From the NCBI GenBank assembly GCA_905221605.1, contig CAJNDS010000224.1, forward strand, positions 1,735,059 through 1,799,058: a DNA stretch of 64,000 nucleotides. Direction: 5' to 3'. This document shows positions 23,027-32,800 of this stretch, piece after piece (positions within the stretch are counted from its first letter, which is position 1; each line of letters starts with the position of its first letter). The translations under genes were made by a program, and so were the position numbers. Origin of the DNA: Symbiodinium natans. Its lineage: Eukaryota; Sar; Dinophyceae; Suessiales; Symbiodiniaceae. Below the pieces are notes generated by a model. It searched no databases, was not told the origin of the DNA, and saw nothing but the letters and a program-made list of their open reading frames with translations.

Positions 23027-25109
23027 GCGCGTATGACTTTTCTCAGGGCCGCTTGTAACAGCATGCATGAGGCTGATTATCCAAACCCTACAATGCAAAC
23101 ACGGTCGAGATCTTCCCAGAACCCGAACCTCCGCCCCCTCATCCGAACATCCCACATGTTCGGGGTTTAGGGTTTAGGGTTTAGGGATTCTGCAAGGCCA
23201 TGCTGGCGGGCATCAAGGCGCTTGGTGGCCACGTCTTAACGGCGGTTTGGGCTCTGGAGTATGCCTCCTGCAACCCTGGATATGCCCTAGGCCCTAGGGT
23301 TTAGGGTTTTGGTTGAGGGTTAAGGGTTTAGGGTTAAGGGTAACTAGGACCCGGAGTAGGCCTTTATTCCCTTCTTTTGGGGTTTAGGTTCCCTTTTAAC
23401 GCCCTGTAAACCAGAAAGTGAAGCATGGACATGTACCATACCGAATCTTGGTATACTTGCCCCTCTAAGGGTAAATCTCGTTAATGTGGTCCTTACCCTT
23501 GTTTGTTGGGATAGAAAGTAAGGGGCCCTTATTATATGTAGTGTATATAAGGGTTGTATAACATAAGGCCCCAATTACGGGCCCACCCCCCCCCCCCCCC
23601 CCCTGCCAAAGAGTTTCCAGCACTCATTGCAAACACGTCGGGCTTACGGTCGGATCGTATGTAAGAGCATATGTTCAGAGGGGGTTCAGAGGTCTTGCAG
23701 GGTTTAATAGTGCTTCATGTGTCAAGAGTCTAGAGTTAGAGCTTCTCGGTGTAATCCCTTAAAGGGTATGTATAGGGCCCTCATTCCCTCATTCCCTACG
23801 AAGCACCAGGTTTTTTTTTGTGAAAAGGGCGCTGCAGGTTTGCAAGCCGGGCGTTGACTTCCGCGAGATTGGCAAAGCCATCGCTGAGTCGACCGAACAG
23901 GCTGCCGAACAAAACCCTGTCAGACCCTTAAGGGGTTAGGGTTTAGGGCTTTGGGCTTAGGGTCTCTCTCTCTCTCTCTACACAGAGTGTGTTGTTTCTT
24001 TCTATTGACGCCTTTGAATTTATAATTATGGTTCGTCTTTTTGATGTGCCTACCAAATACACCTGTGTATTAGAACATTAATTTGTATACAGATTGATGC
24101 ATGTATGAAAAAAAGGTGTGTGTGTATATATATAAATATATATCTATGTAGCGTCGCTACCCCCCACCCCCTATGGTATGCCCCCACCATCCTCCCTTGA
24201 ATCCCTACCCCCCCCCCCCCCCCCCCCCCCCTATGGTGTGCGGGGGTACCACACGCGACACGGAACCATATGCTTTTCTTCGAAATTATTTCACTATTTC
24301 GTGACGTCACGCCTCAAATCCCTTTGGCCACTGCCCCAGACAGCTGCAACAGAATCGGCATTGGCTACTAAGAGTCCTTCGACCCCAAATCCAACACCCT
24401 ACTCCCTACACCCTAAACCCTAAACCCCAAACCCCAGACCAACCCAAACGCCCCCCCCCCCCCCCCCCCCAAACCATGATTGGAGAGGACCCCCTGTACC
24501 CCCCAACTGGGCAGGACGGCTACGTGGTTCACCCGACTCTCTCAGGCTCGTTAGGGTTTAGGGTTTAGTCTTACTATGGTCATATGGTTATGTGACCATT
24601 GCCATGAGGTCCTTTTAGACTTCATAAATCCTAATTCAGCCCCAAGCCCCCTCCCGTCCCCCCCAAAAGAAGAAAGACACAAATATAACACAGTTATAAC
24701 AATAAAGACAAATAAAGACAAGTGAGCACAGTTTACAGCAGTCCCCTCTGCCTCCATGTCAAATTTTCGGTTTCAGGCACAGGGTGGACTGCTTAAGTCA
24801 GGTTCGCACTAACCCGAAAACCCTAACCCTAATTACACCCTAAACCCTAAACCCTAAACCTTAAACCCTAAACCCGAAACCCGAAGCCCTGAACCCTACC
24901 TCCCCAATCCCTCAATCCTAAATCTAAAACCCACTTCGCGAGGCCACGGGATCGGCAGCTACTTCCACGGCCGACCTGAGATCATCCCTTTCGCGTGGAC
25001 CTCCGTCTCTCATGGAGTCCTGTTTCTATGGGGGGGGGTTTTAGGGTTATAGGGTTTAGGGTTTAGGGCTTAGGGTTAGGGTTTTCCGAAAATAGGGGTA
25101 CCTTTTTTT

Positions 25110-25140
<31 letters not shown>

Positions 25141-26943
25141 GGGGGGCTCTTGAAGGTGCTTCTGTTCTATGCCATAGGGCTTGGGCACCAGAGGCCGTAC
25201 TACATAGTTTGTGGCGACTCTGGGGATTCAGGGCTATAGCGTGCCGTCTACCCTACAACAAAATCCGAGACCTGCCTTTGCGTATCCGGCTGAACCTCCT
25301 CAAGCTCCCACCAGAAAGCAGCCTGAAGGCATTTCCGTGTTGGGGCCAAGTAGTGCTGCCGGGTACAAGAAACTCTATCCCTTAAGTTAAAGGTACTCCA
25401 GCCGCCATGCATACATAGTACGGTGTTTGGGGCAGTCAGGACCTAGAACCAGAGTCCTTAGACTTCTGGACCTATGGGTACATGTAGGATACTACTGGTT
25501 CGTAGGGTGTTTGGGCTAGAGGTCGACCTCCATGAGCTACCAAACCCTAAATCCCAAGCCTTATCTGAGGTGGAGGCTCACCTCTAGAATTGGGGGCTGC
25601 TTTGTTCCCGAGGGATGAGACCGCAATATTCAGCACTTTGAGATCTTAGATGGACACCCATGTGCTAGACAGGCCCTTGGGACATGTTTCTTTGGTTTTG
25701 TTTGGCGACTTCGCATGTTTTTTGGGCTGAAGAGGGTTGTTTTCTTTGGAAGGGGTTTGTTCACAGATTCCAATTTGTCTGTTGGGATGTTCCCCCTTAT
25801 ACCATCAGTCCTTAATAGGGATTCTAGTACAGTTACAGTACCCCTCTTATAATCCCCATGAAGGACTGTTAGTATAAGGGGGAACATCCCACGGTTTAGG
25901 GTTTAGGGTTTAGGGTTTGGGGTTTAGGGTTTAGGGTTTAGGGTTTAGGGTTCAGGGTTCCCAGGTCAACGACACCGAGCAGGGTGTGATGAAAGCTGGG
26001 ATGACGCGGGGCGGCTCAGGAACCCAACGTGCGCAGACTTCTTCAACAATTAGGGTTCAGGGCTTCGGAACTTAAACCCTAAGCCCTCAACCCTAAACCC
26101 TAAACCCTACACCCTAAACCCTAAACCCTAAACCCTAAACCCTAAACCAAATTGCAGCGCTTTCCTTTAGGGAGCCTGATTAGGTTAAGGTCAAGCCTTG
26201 GTTTGGTGGCATTCAGGATGTTTGTTAGGGTTTAGGGTTTATAGCGTTCAGGGTTCTGTTTGGGCATCTCCTAGGTAGAGCATCGAGGGCTGAGGGCCTT
26301 GAAGCATGCGTCCTGGTTCGTTGTTGCTATCCGCGGACATGTGTGTATGCTTTTTGCGTGCATGCATTGGGATTTTCCCCCCTTGTACTCACAGTCCTTA
26401 ATAGGGATTATAGTACCCCCCCCCCCCTATTCTCCCCATCAAGGACTGTGAGTATAAGGAGGAACATCCCGAGTGTGTATGCGGCTGTACGCGCATTGAC
26501 GAGCGCATTGGTGTAAGGATGCCGGCGTACTGCAAAAGCGTGTGTGAGGGGCAGACCAGCAACCAGAATGTAGAGTGGCATGTAGAACAATGCGGTGCGG
26601 TGTTGAAATAGAACTGCAAGCATTGCAAGGCCAAGTTTCGTTTGAATATGTGAATACAGCAGTGTCGGCGTGTTTCTTTCTTTTTCTCGGTGCGCCTGCG
26701 TCTACAAGTAGGGATGGAGCATGCATGCATGTCGGGATATATGGACAAATGGATGCATTTAAGGTTCAACGTTGCGCCTGATAGCCGATGTAAAACTAAA
26801 ATAGACTTCGCATGCAAGCAACGTTAAACCCGCATGGAACACTGTAGCCCTAAACCCTAAACCCAAAACCGAGGTTCACCGTGGAGCCAGTGATTGTGGA
26901 CGGCGACAAAACCGTCGCAGTGGACGAGCAAGACATGTGGTTG
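13763..26943 (+). CDS. MAP1: Type I methionine aminopeptidase, at least 15 small exons
   Basis: The enzyme removes initiator Met from new proteins using two metal ions. Exons a-o: 13763-13858, 14464-14487, 15225-15267, 15897-15943, 17620-17667, 18561-18590, 19113-19160, 19918-19949, 20515-20578, 23196-23216, 23838-23900, 24515-24545, 24943-24992, 25965-26005, 26874 to about 26943. All proposed junctions keep frame. Family marks in order: [127 protein letters not shown]. Metal ligands seen are both Asp (NVD, HGD), His of GHGIG and Glu of TVEP; the final Glu (usually in a FEHT-like motif) is not securely found. CHG is GHG here. A YPS-like bit between exons d and e is missing, perhaps in an unseen microexon. 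The start at 13763 is the first ATG in frame, but an upstream exon is possible. Confidence 0.88.
14464..14487 (+). CDS. MAP1: Aminopeptidase exon b (24 nt)
   Basis: CTGCAG acceptor, eight codons GMREACKL, then a GC donor. The segment matches the start of the first family helix (MRxACxLA). Confidence 0.75.
15225..15267 (+). CDS. MAP1: Aminopeptidase exon c
   Basis: Reads [14 protein letters not shown] plus one base, the rest of the first helix. A GC donor in phase 1 joins to the GT that begins exon d, giving [10 protein letters not shown]. Confidence 0.78.
15897..15943 (+). CDS. MAP1: Aminopeptidase exon d
   Basis: Encodes [18 protein letters not shown] follows in the same frame if the exon is longer. 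The donor is uncertain: GA at 15944 keeps frame with exon e but drops residues usually found here; GT at 15951 does not fit exon e directly, so a hidden microexon between them is possible. Confidence 0.75.
17620..17667 (+). CDS. MAP1: Aminopeptidase exon e
   Basis: Reads [16 protein letters not shown] after a CTTAG acceptor; an in-frame TAG just before limits its start. GC donor, phase 0. Confidence 0.82.
18561..18590 (+). CDS. MAP1: Aminopeptidase exon f (30 nt)
   Basis: Ten codons [10 protein letters not shown] directly after a G tract ending GCCAG; GA donor. The family normally has CHG(I/V)PD here; the Cys is replaced by Gly while the His is kept. Confidence 0.85.
18806..18917. repeat. 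Inverted-repeat element, family B, copy 2
   Basis: CTTACTGTTGGTTAGCAGGG faces TCCCTACTAAACAACAGTAAG. It lies inside the intron between aminopeptidase exons f and g. Confidence 0.8.
19113..19160 (+). CDS. MAP1: Aminopeptidase exon g
   Basis: [16 protein letters not shown] with the first metal-binding Asp in NVD. GTCCGCAG acceptor and GC donor, phase 0 at both ends. Confidence 0.88.
19918..19949 (+). CDS. MAP1: Aminopeptidase exon h (32 nt)
   Basis: [10 protein letters not shown] plus two bases; HGD carries the second metal-binding Asp. GC donor in phase 2. Confidence 0.87.
20515..20578 (+). CDS. MAP1: Aminopeptidase exon i
   Basis: Completes the Ser of HGDSS and reads [20 protein letters not shown] plus K. 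It ends at a canonical GT donor (GTACGC), one of few in this gene. Confidence 0.8.
20618..20653. repeat. (TA)n microsatellite
   Basis: A perfect TA run within the intron after exon i. A second follows at 20729-20765. Confidence 0.95.
21296..22345. repeat. 310-bp G-rich tandem satellite, about 3.5 copies
   Basis: The anchor CCGTGGGGCCAGAACCC or its truncated form occurs at 21321, 21628, 21900 and 22210; the second copy has a deletion of about 37 bp. On the minus strand it stays open for 310 codons because the unit is G/C-rich and stop-poor. That Pro/His/Ser-rich product lacks any domain and changes register at the deletion, so I treat it as a repeat in the intron after exon i. Confidence 0.9.
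22447..22572. repeat. (TA/CATATA)n microsatellite
   Basis: AT-rich run with interspersed ACAT and TGTA units, within the same intron. Confidence 0.9.
22995..23025. repeat. Poly-G tract
   Basis: About 30 G residues in the intron upstream of aminopeptidase exon j. Confidence 0.9.
23196..23216 (+). CDS. MAP1: Aminopeptidase exon j (21-nt microexon)
   Basis: Seven codons AMLAGIK between a TGCAAG acceptor and a GC donor, preceded 8 nt upstream by TTTAGGG repeats. It bridges ITRAAHK and VCKPGVDF exactly as the family needs (helix, then PG turn). Confidence 0.72.
23343..23420. repeat. Family A element, partial copy
   Basis: CTAGGACCCGGAGTAGGCC and the following TTATTCCC...GGTTTAGGTTCCC match the left half of the family A elements at 55528 and 6766. 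No clear right terminus. Confidence 0.6.
23754..23812. repeat. Family B element, partial copy
   Basis: Right half only: AATCCCTTAAAGGGTATGTA and CCCTCATTCCCTACGAAGCACCAGG. Confidence 0.6.
23838..23900 (+). CDS. MAP1: Aminopeptidase exon k
   Basis: [20 protein letters not shown] plus Q. The PG turn and the IGKAI helix are hallmark. A GC donor at 23901 gives the family's usual spacing to the next GY. Confidence 0.87.
24208..24232. repeat. Poly-C tract
   Basis: About 23 C residues; a second run lies at 24450-24470. Both are in the intron between exons k and l. Confidence 0.9.
24515..24545 (+). CDS. MAP1: Aminopeptidase exon l (31 nt)
   Basis: [10 protein letters not shown] plus one base; the GC donor in phase 1 joins GC CAC to give SGHGIG. 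Confidence 0.78.
24943..24992 (+). CDS. MAP1: Aminopeptidase exon m
   Basis: Completes Gly and reads [16 protein letters not shown], with the metal-binding His in GHGIG and the second active-site His in YFH. GC donor, phase 0. Confidence 0.9.
25103..25146. repeat. Poly-T then poly-G tract
   Basis: About 17 T followed directly by about 27 G. The same T-to-G switch occurs at 37299-37326 and 57772-57796. Confidence 0.9.
25784..25890. repeat. Palindromic element, family C, copy 1
   Basis: GGGATGTTCCCCCTTATACC at the left faces TAGTATAAGGGGGAACATCCC at the right, with CAGTCCTTAATAGGGATT facing AATCCCCATGAAGGACTG. Nearly the whole element is self-complementary. It lies in the intron between exons m and n, directly before a TTTAGGG array. 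Confidence 0.88.
25965..26005 (+). CDS. MAP1: Aminopeptidase exon n
   Basis: [13 protein letters not shown] plus AC; GC donor, phase 2, joining G TTC to give GMTFTVEP. Confidence 0.9.
26369..26470. repeat. Palindromic element, family C, copy 2
   Basis: Same termini as copy 1 (GGGATTTTCCCCCCTTGTAC and AGTATAAGGAGGAACATCCC), in the next intron of the same gene. Confidence 0.88.
26874..26943 (+). CDS. MAP1: Aminopeptidase exon o
   Basis: [20 protein letters not shown] then MWL; contains the metal-binding Glu in VEP and the Trp expected before the last strand. The donor (GC at 26944 or GT at 26953) is not settled. Confidence 0.8.
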
Positions 26944-27190
26944 GCCCTGCGCGTTTACACTTGCTGCCCTTTCCTTGCGCGCAGTCTGTAGGGTTCAGGG
27001 GACCTCAAATCTACTGACCTTGCCATTGCTGCTTTCGCTTGACAGATCAGGCTTCACCAGTAATTAGGGCTCCTGTAAGAACAAAAGGTAAACACCCAAC
27101 CTTCAACACCCAAACCCCCAAACCCTGAACATCCGAAACATGTTGGCTTGGCATGGGTCCAGCCGGTTATTGTGTGAAGTTGTACTTCTC

Positions 27191-27310
27191 CTTGGTAGCC
27201 CTGTGGTACCCTTTTCCCTTTTTTGGGGTTCAAGGTTCCCTTGTAAAGTAACCAACCCAAAAAAGGGTGCCCCTAAACCCTTGTTTTTATATGGTTACTG
27301 GGCTACTAAG
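27191..27310. mobile_element. Introner-like element, family F, copy 1
   Basis: CTTGGTAGCCCTGTGGTACC faces GGTTACTGGGCTACTAAG. The inner part (TTCCCTT...GGTTCCCTTGTAAAG and AAAGGGTGCCC) is related to family A. Its left half ends in CCTAAACCC before the right terminus. Confidence 0.75.
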
Positions 27311-27421
27311 TTTCGTTGAGATGTAACTTTGGCTGGCGGAAAGGATGGCCCTCCCGCATCGAAGCATGTGCTTTAGGGGCTTGGGGTTTGGGGTTTAGGG
27401 TTTAGGGTTTCGCTTGCGCAG

Positions 27422-27660
27422 GGTTCCCAAGTATGGCTCCAGTCACGCAGCACTGCCTTCGGACAATCATTTTTGTCAAATAGTTCTGATACGTTGGGCA
27501 CAAGACCCTTTAGGACCAAGCGGATTTAGGGTTTATAGGGTTCAGGCTTGAACCCTAAACAACACCCAACCTTCCGGCTGTTTCTTCAAGGAGGAGCATC
27601 CCCAAATCGACGTCAGGAATCGAATCTTCCTGAACCCCGGCACACCGGGGGTCTCCTTAG
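27422..27660 (+). CDS. Candidate exons for the aminopeptidase C-terminus
   Basis: Two open bits follow acceptors: one from 27422 containing VWLQSRST, and one from 27591 containing EEHPQIDVRNRIFLNPG. Their order (SRS, then EH, then hydrophobic strand, then PG) loosely resembles the end of type I methionine aminopeptidases, but the expected FEHT motif is not clear and the join is not proven. A further open bit with TEDGQADAEVAKIYKAWA lies at about 27717-27786 and may start another gene. Confidence 0.25.
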
Positions 27661-27837
27661 GTGGTGTGGCTTCAAGCCCTAAACCTTACAACCTACACCC
27701 TAAACCCTAAGCCCGCAATGGACGCCGCAACGGAAGACGGGCAAGCTGACGCCGAAGTGGCCAAGATCTACAAGGCCTGGGCCCTCTAGACCCTAATCCC
27801 TAAGCCTTAAACCCCTAAACGCCTACTTGGAGTCTTC

Positions 27838-27966
27838 ATGGCACTGAACTAGTAACCTAAGTATCACTGTACTTATCACCCAGTTATAGCCCTATTGGGG
27901 GTACTTAAGGGCCTTATAGTTGGGTTATGACTACATGCACTTACAACTGGTTACTAAGTACCCTGA
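27838..27966. repeat. Palindromic element, unique family
   Basis: CTAGTAACCTAAGTATCAC at the left faces ACAACTGGTTACTAAGTACC at the right, with CCCAGTTATAGCCCTATTGG facing CCTTATAGTTGGGTTATG. Confidence 0.6.
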
Positions 27967-28084
27967 ACCTCCAAGTCAACGCCTAGACCCTCACCCAGGG
28001 GCCCCTGGATCCCTGAACCAGTCCTCCTTAGGTACCCTTTTTGTGGGTCTGTCTTCGGGGTCCCGTATAGATCGTAAACCCCCT

Positions 28085-28165
28085 AAACCCTAAACCCTAA
28101 ACCCTAAACCCTAAACCCTAAACCCTTAACCCTAAACCCTTAACCCTAAACCCTAAACCCTAAAT
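28085..28165 (-). repeat. Telomere-like array (CCCTAAA)n
   Basis: About eleven units with two CCCTTAA variants. The stretch 27970-28200 holds no supported exon. Confidence 0.9.
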
Positions 28166-28443
28166 TCCAAAGCCATCTAATGTAAGCAGTACTAGTCAAC
28201 CGAGGGGTATCGGAGTCTCCGTGAACTTCCGAGCCGCTACCAGGAGGCGTCTCGGTTAAGAAAGTTCAGATTTAGGGTGGTGGTCCGAAAGGGTTTAGGG
28301 TTTAGGGTTTAGGGTTTAGGTTCAGCATCTCTGGTCCAAGCATTCACTAGTTGAGCAGCTTTCAAGGCCACAGGGGAATACCCACCCGCCCATTGGGTCC
28401 CACACCATTAGAAAAATATCCAACCTCCTTCTTCTCTAGGCAC

Positions 28444-28543
28444 GTGGTCAACAGAATGGATTTGTTAACCACATGTTTCTGTTTCAAGCAGATAAGAAAA
28501 CCAAACGTGGTCAACAGAATGGATTTGTTAACCACATGTTTCC
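28444..28543. repeat. Direct repeat, two copies of a 36-mer
   Basis: GTGGTCAACAGAATGGATTT and its continuation to CATGTTTC occur at 28444 and 28507; the segment between them is AAGCAGATAAGAAAACCAAAC-like. Confidence 0.8.
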
Positions 28544-28689
28544 ATTCGGGAACTTATTCTTTGGAAGCCATCTTGAGTTCTTGAGTCGTTTGAGGGGCTT
28601 CAGGGGCCTCAAAAACAGGCACGGTCATTCGGGAACTTATTCTTTGGAAGCTATCTTGAATCGCTTGACTCTTTTGAGGGGCTCCAGGG

Positions 28690-28894
28690 GGAGGGGGTGA
28701 GAGGGGGTGAGGGGGGGGGGGGGTGGGGGGTGGGGGGGGGGGGGGGGGGGGGGGGGGTGGGGGGGGGGGTTGTGGGGGGGTGGTGGGGGGGTGGGGGGGT
28801 GGGGGGGGGTGGGGGGGGGTGGGGGGGGGGGTGGGGGGGGGGGGGGGGTGGGGGGGGGGGGGGTGGGGGGGGGGGGTTGGGGGGTGGGGGGGGT

Positions 28895-28925
<31 letters not shown>
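28690..28925. repeat. Long G tract with sparse T
   Basis: About 235 nt that are almost only G with isolated T residues. It yields poly-Gly frames in all three + registers, which are not genes. It abuts the 21-mer array. Confidence 0.95.
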
Positions 28926-28927
<2 letters not shown>

Positions 28928-29449
28928 CTTGCCCGCTAAATATATGACCTTGCCCGCTAAATATATGACCTTGCCCGCTAAATATAGGACCTTGCCCGCT
29001 AAATATAGGACCTTGCCCGCTAAATATAGGACCTTGCCCGCTAAATATAGGACCTTGCCCGCTAAATATATGACCTTGCCCGCTAAATATATGACCTTGC
29101 CCGCTAAATATATGACCTTGCCCGCTAAATATATGACCTGGCCCGGGCCATATATTTAGCGGGCAAGGTCATATATTTAGCGGGCAAGGTCATATATTTA
29201 GCGGGCAAGGTCATATATTTAGTGGGCAAGGTCATATATTTAGTGGGCAAGGTCGCCCTTTAGCGGGCAAGGTCATATATTTAGTGGGCAAGGTCATTTT
29301 TTAGCCAATGGACCTTGCCCACTAAATATATGACCTTGCCCGCTAAATATATGACCTTGCCCGCTAAATATATGACCTTGCCCGCTAAATATATGACCTT
29401 GCCCGCTAAATATAGGACCTTGCCCGCTAAATATAGGACCTTGCCCGCA
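28926..29449. repeat. 21-mer array: direct, inverted, direct
   Basis: The unit GACCTTGCCCGCTAAATATA followed by T or G repeats about ten times to 29139, switches at the perfect palindrome GGCCCGGGCC (29140-29149) to the reverse complement for about seven units, and switches back near 29296-29310 (ATTTTTTAGCCAATG) for about six more. Variants such as TTTAGTGGGC and AATATAGG are grouped in neighbouring units, a sign of local duplication. As 21 is a multiple of three, the + strand reads through as a heptapeptide repeat, which I do not take as a gene. Confidence 0.93.
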
Positions 29450-29878
29450 AAGTCATTAACATTTATATTATATATGAAAGAGTGGTTTAGGGTTTAGGTT
29501 TAGGGTTTAGGGTCTAGGGTTTAGGGGTTAGGGTTTAGGGTTTAGGGCTTCTCTTTCTGAGGGTAGTTACATGGTATCTTAATGTGGTCCCCTGCCTTCC
29601 TTGAAGAGTTCTTGCAGTATTTTAAACCTATAGCTTGGGATCAGAATATGATGTAACGGCTCTTCTTTGACTACGGGGCTTTGGACTTTCCTTTGGCCCT
29701 ATAAGCCCTGAACCTGCTCTCTGAACCCTGAGTGCAAATCCCTAAGCCCTAAACCCCCTAAACCCCCAATACACACCCGGACCCAAACCCCAAACTCCAA
29801 AGCCCGAGTTTCAAACCTTAAACCCTAAACCTTAAACCCCTAAACCCTAAACCCTAAACCCTAAACCCTCCTTGCCAG

Positions 29879-32800
29879 GCTTGCGGCCTGGAGGCCAAGG
29901 AGCTGAAGGGTCTCCTGAATCCGGGCGCTCTCCGCGCCGGCGGCTACGCCGCTGGGGAGGCAGGGTTTAGGGTTTAGGGTTTAGGGTTTAGGGTTTAGGG
30001 TTTAGGGTTTAGGGTTTAGGGTTTAGGGTTTAGGGTTTAGGGTTTAGGGTTTAGGGTTTAGGGTTTAGGTTTCAGGGTTCAGAGTTCAGGGTTTAGGTTT
30101 ACGGTTTAGGGTTTCAGGGTTTAGGGTTCAGGGTTCAGGGTACACGGTTAAGAGGGCTTAGAGTCAAAGTTCCGGTGCCGGGTTTTTTTTCTACAGCGAC
30201 CCTTTGCCCTAAACCCTAAACCCTAAACCCTCTCCACAGGTGCGGTCCTTGGGCCACTCTTTGACCGAGTTGAAGAACGCAGGCGCCTGCAGCTACAGTC
30301 ACTTTAGGGTTTGGGGTTTAGGGTTTAGGGTTTAGGGTTTAGGGTGGAGGGCTTTTGGGGTTCTTAGAGGGTCGAGAAGGGTTTGGGGAGCTTTTGGGGC
30401 GGGCTGGGGGATGTTGCGGTTAAGGGGCCGAACCCGGTGAATACCCGAAGCTTCTAAGCCTAAAATGTAATGCCCGAAACTCCCTATTCTTCCAAGCGCG
30501 GAACTTCTAAACGCTGAACTTCTGAACAACAAACTTCCAGACCTCAAAAGCCGCAAACTCTGAAACCTGAAAACTCTAAAACCTAAATCCTTTAGGCATG
30601 TTCTCAACCCCCACACTTCCAAACCCTAAACGCTTAAACGACAAAGCCCTTCAATCGTCCCGGGAAAAGAGGCTTCTTCGTAGCAGTAGAGTAGGTAGCC
30701 TGTAACATTTTGGGGAGGTCGTATATTCCCTAAACCCTAAACCCTAAACCCTAAACCCTAAACCCTAAACCCTAAACCCTAAACCCAGTTCCTCTGTGGA
30801 TACTGGACAACTAAGGCTTTGAGGCCACCGAGCTGCAGAAGTTGGGTTGCCGCACGGGGGCCCAGAGGAGTTTCAGGGAGCTTAGGGAATCGTCTGGGCT
30901 TCAGGGTTTAGGGTTTAGGGTTTAGGGTTTAGGGTTTAGGGTTTAGGGTTATAGGGCTTAGGGTTTAGGGTTTGGGGTTCCAGGTTTGGGTTTTTAGTAT
31001 CATGCGGCTCTGCCTTGGACTCCTAAGGTCGTACCCTTGAGTCTGGGGACCCTGTTTGAAGATCCTCTAAGAGAATATCTGGGCCATGGTAGGTGTATAT
31101 CAAGGGGAGCCTGTTACGGGGACAGCCTTGACAGGTCGGAGGATGACTTCTTTGATTGTGGAGTTTAGGGTTTAGGGTTTAGGGTTTAGGGTTTAGGGTT
31201 TAGTTTTTGTTTTTTTGGGGGGGGGGTTTAGGATTCAGGGAGTTGAGAGGGCGTGTGACAGCCGGCTTTTTTCGGGGACTTTCTGTCTCATGGGTCGTGA
31301 GGTTGGCCCCGGAGGGTTTTTCTAAGGACTCAAGGAGGGACCCTTATAGCGGACCTTTGGGGGAAAGTCGGGGCTACTTAGTTTTTGTAGGGAGTATTTT
31401 CAAGGCAACAACATTAGGTTTGTAGTACATGTTACTGGGTTTAGGGCTTGGAAGTTTGGTGCTTCGAGCGTGTTATGGAGCCGTATACTTCAGGATACCC
31501 CAAGCAAGGGACCCAAAATCTCCACATCCTCAAGCCTTAGCTTAGCAACCCTATGAACCTCGAAGCCCTTAAAGACCCAATCACCAAACCCTAAACTAGA
31601 GCCCTAGAATCCGCACAAATCCTAATAGCCCTACAAAGCCCATAAACCCCATATACCCCATAAACTCTATAAACCCTCTACATCCTATACATGCTATACT
31701 CCTAAAACCCCGAAAAACTCCTGAACTGTCTCTCCCATAAACCCCATAAACCCCACAAACCCAATAAACCCTATAAACCCCATAAACCCTGTAAACCCTA
31801 TAAAGCCCCACAAACCCGATATCCCCTAAAAACCCTCTAAGCCACATAAGCCCTAAAACAAACCATAAGCCACATAAGCACCCCAAAAGCCCTGGTTTGT
31901 CGGAGAGACAGTTCCCAGCAGAGGCGTGGACACGCTGCAGGCGGTCGGCTACCCAGCGCGCGCAGCTCCGGCTTCAACCTTACTGTTGGTGAGTAGGGAA
32001 GGAAGGAATGAGGCTACCCTGTAGAATGCCTTAAAGGGGTATATGTAGGGGGATATACCCTATAGAATCGCTTAAAGGGCATATGTAGGGGGAGGTACCT
32101 ATCTAATCCCTTAAAGGGTATATGTAGGGGGATTTAGGGTACCTCATCCCCTCCCTACTAGCCAACAGCAAGCAATCGGAATGCCCTGTCCTCGGGTTCG
32201 AGGTCTAGGCGTTAGGGTCTTAGGGTCTTAGGGGGTGTAGGGGTTTAGGGGGCAGAGGTTTTAGGGTTAGAGGTGCAGGCTTTATAGGGCTCTGAAGGTT
32301 TGGCGTTCTGGGAGTAGAGGTTTAGGGGTTGGGAGTTGAGGGTTTGGCCGGGTTTTCCGGACTTCAGTACCGTAGTAGCTTTGGGTTCAGGGTAGGCATA
32401 GAAATGTCTCCCAGGTTTCTTTTTGAACAGCAAGAACCGCGCAACCCTCGGGGTGTCAGGGCTGAGGGGTGGAGTTGAGCTTCAGGCCTGGGCACAGGGA
32501 CGTACAGTACTGGCTCAGGGTACAGTACCTTAAACAGTCCGTGAGAAACCATCCCCTAAACCCTAAACCCTAAACCCTAAACCCTAAACCCTAAACCCTA
32601 ATAAACCCTAAACCCTATTCTGAAGTGGGCCTTGATCAGAACATAGAGGTTCCTCGCGCTACAGCTTACCAATCCAGAAACCCCTAACGTCCGAACTCCG
32701 AAACCACCAAGCCTCAAAACCCCTAACTCCTGAACACCTCAACCCTATACCCTTAAACCCCGAGAACTCCGAAACCCCTAAACCCCTAAACCCTAAACCA

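Noticed and set aside
28697-29159. Gly-rich and heptapeptide-repeat open frames
   Set aside because: They arise from the G tract and from a 21-bp unit divisible by three; three frames are open at once.
28926-29449. CRISPR-like array
   Set aside because: The 21-mers are contiguous with no unique spacers, the array inverts twice, and the setting is eukaryotic.
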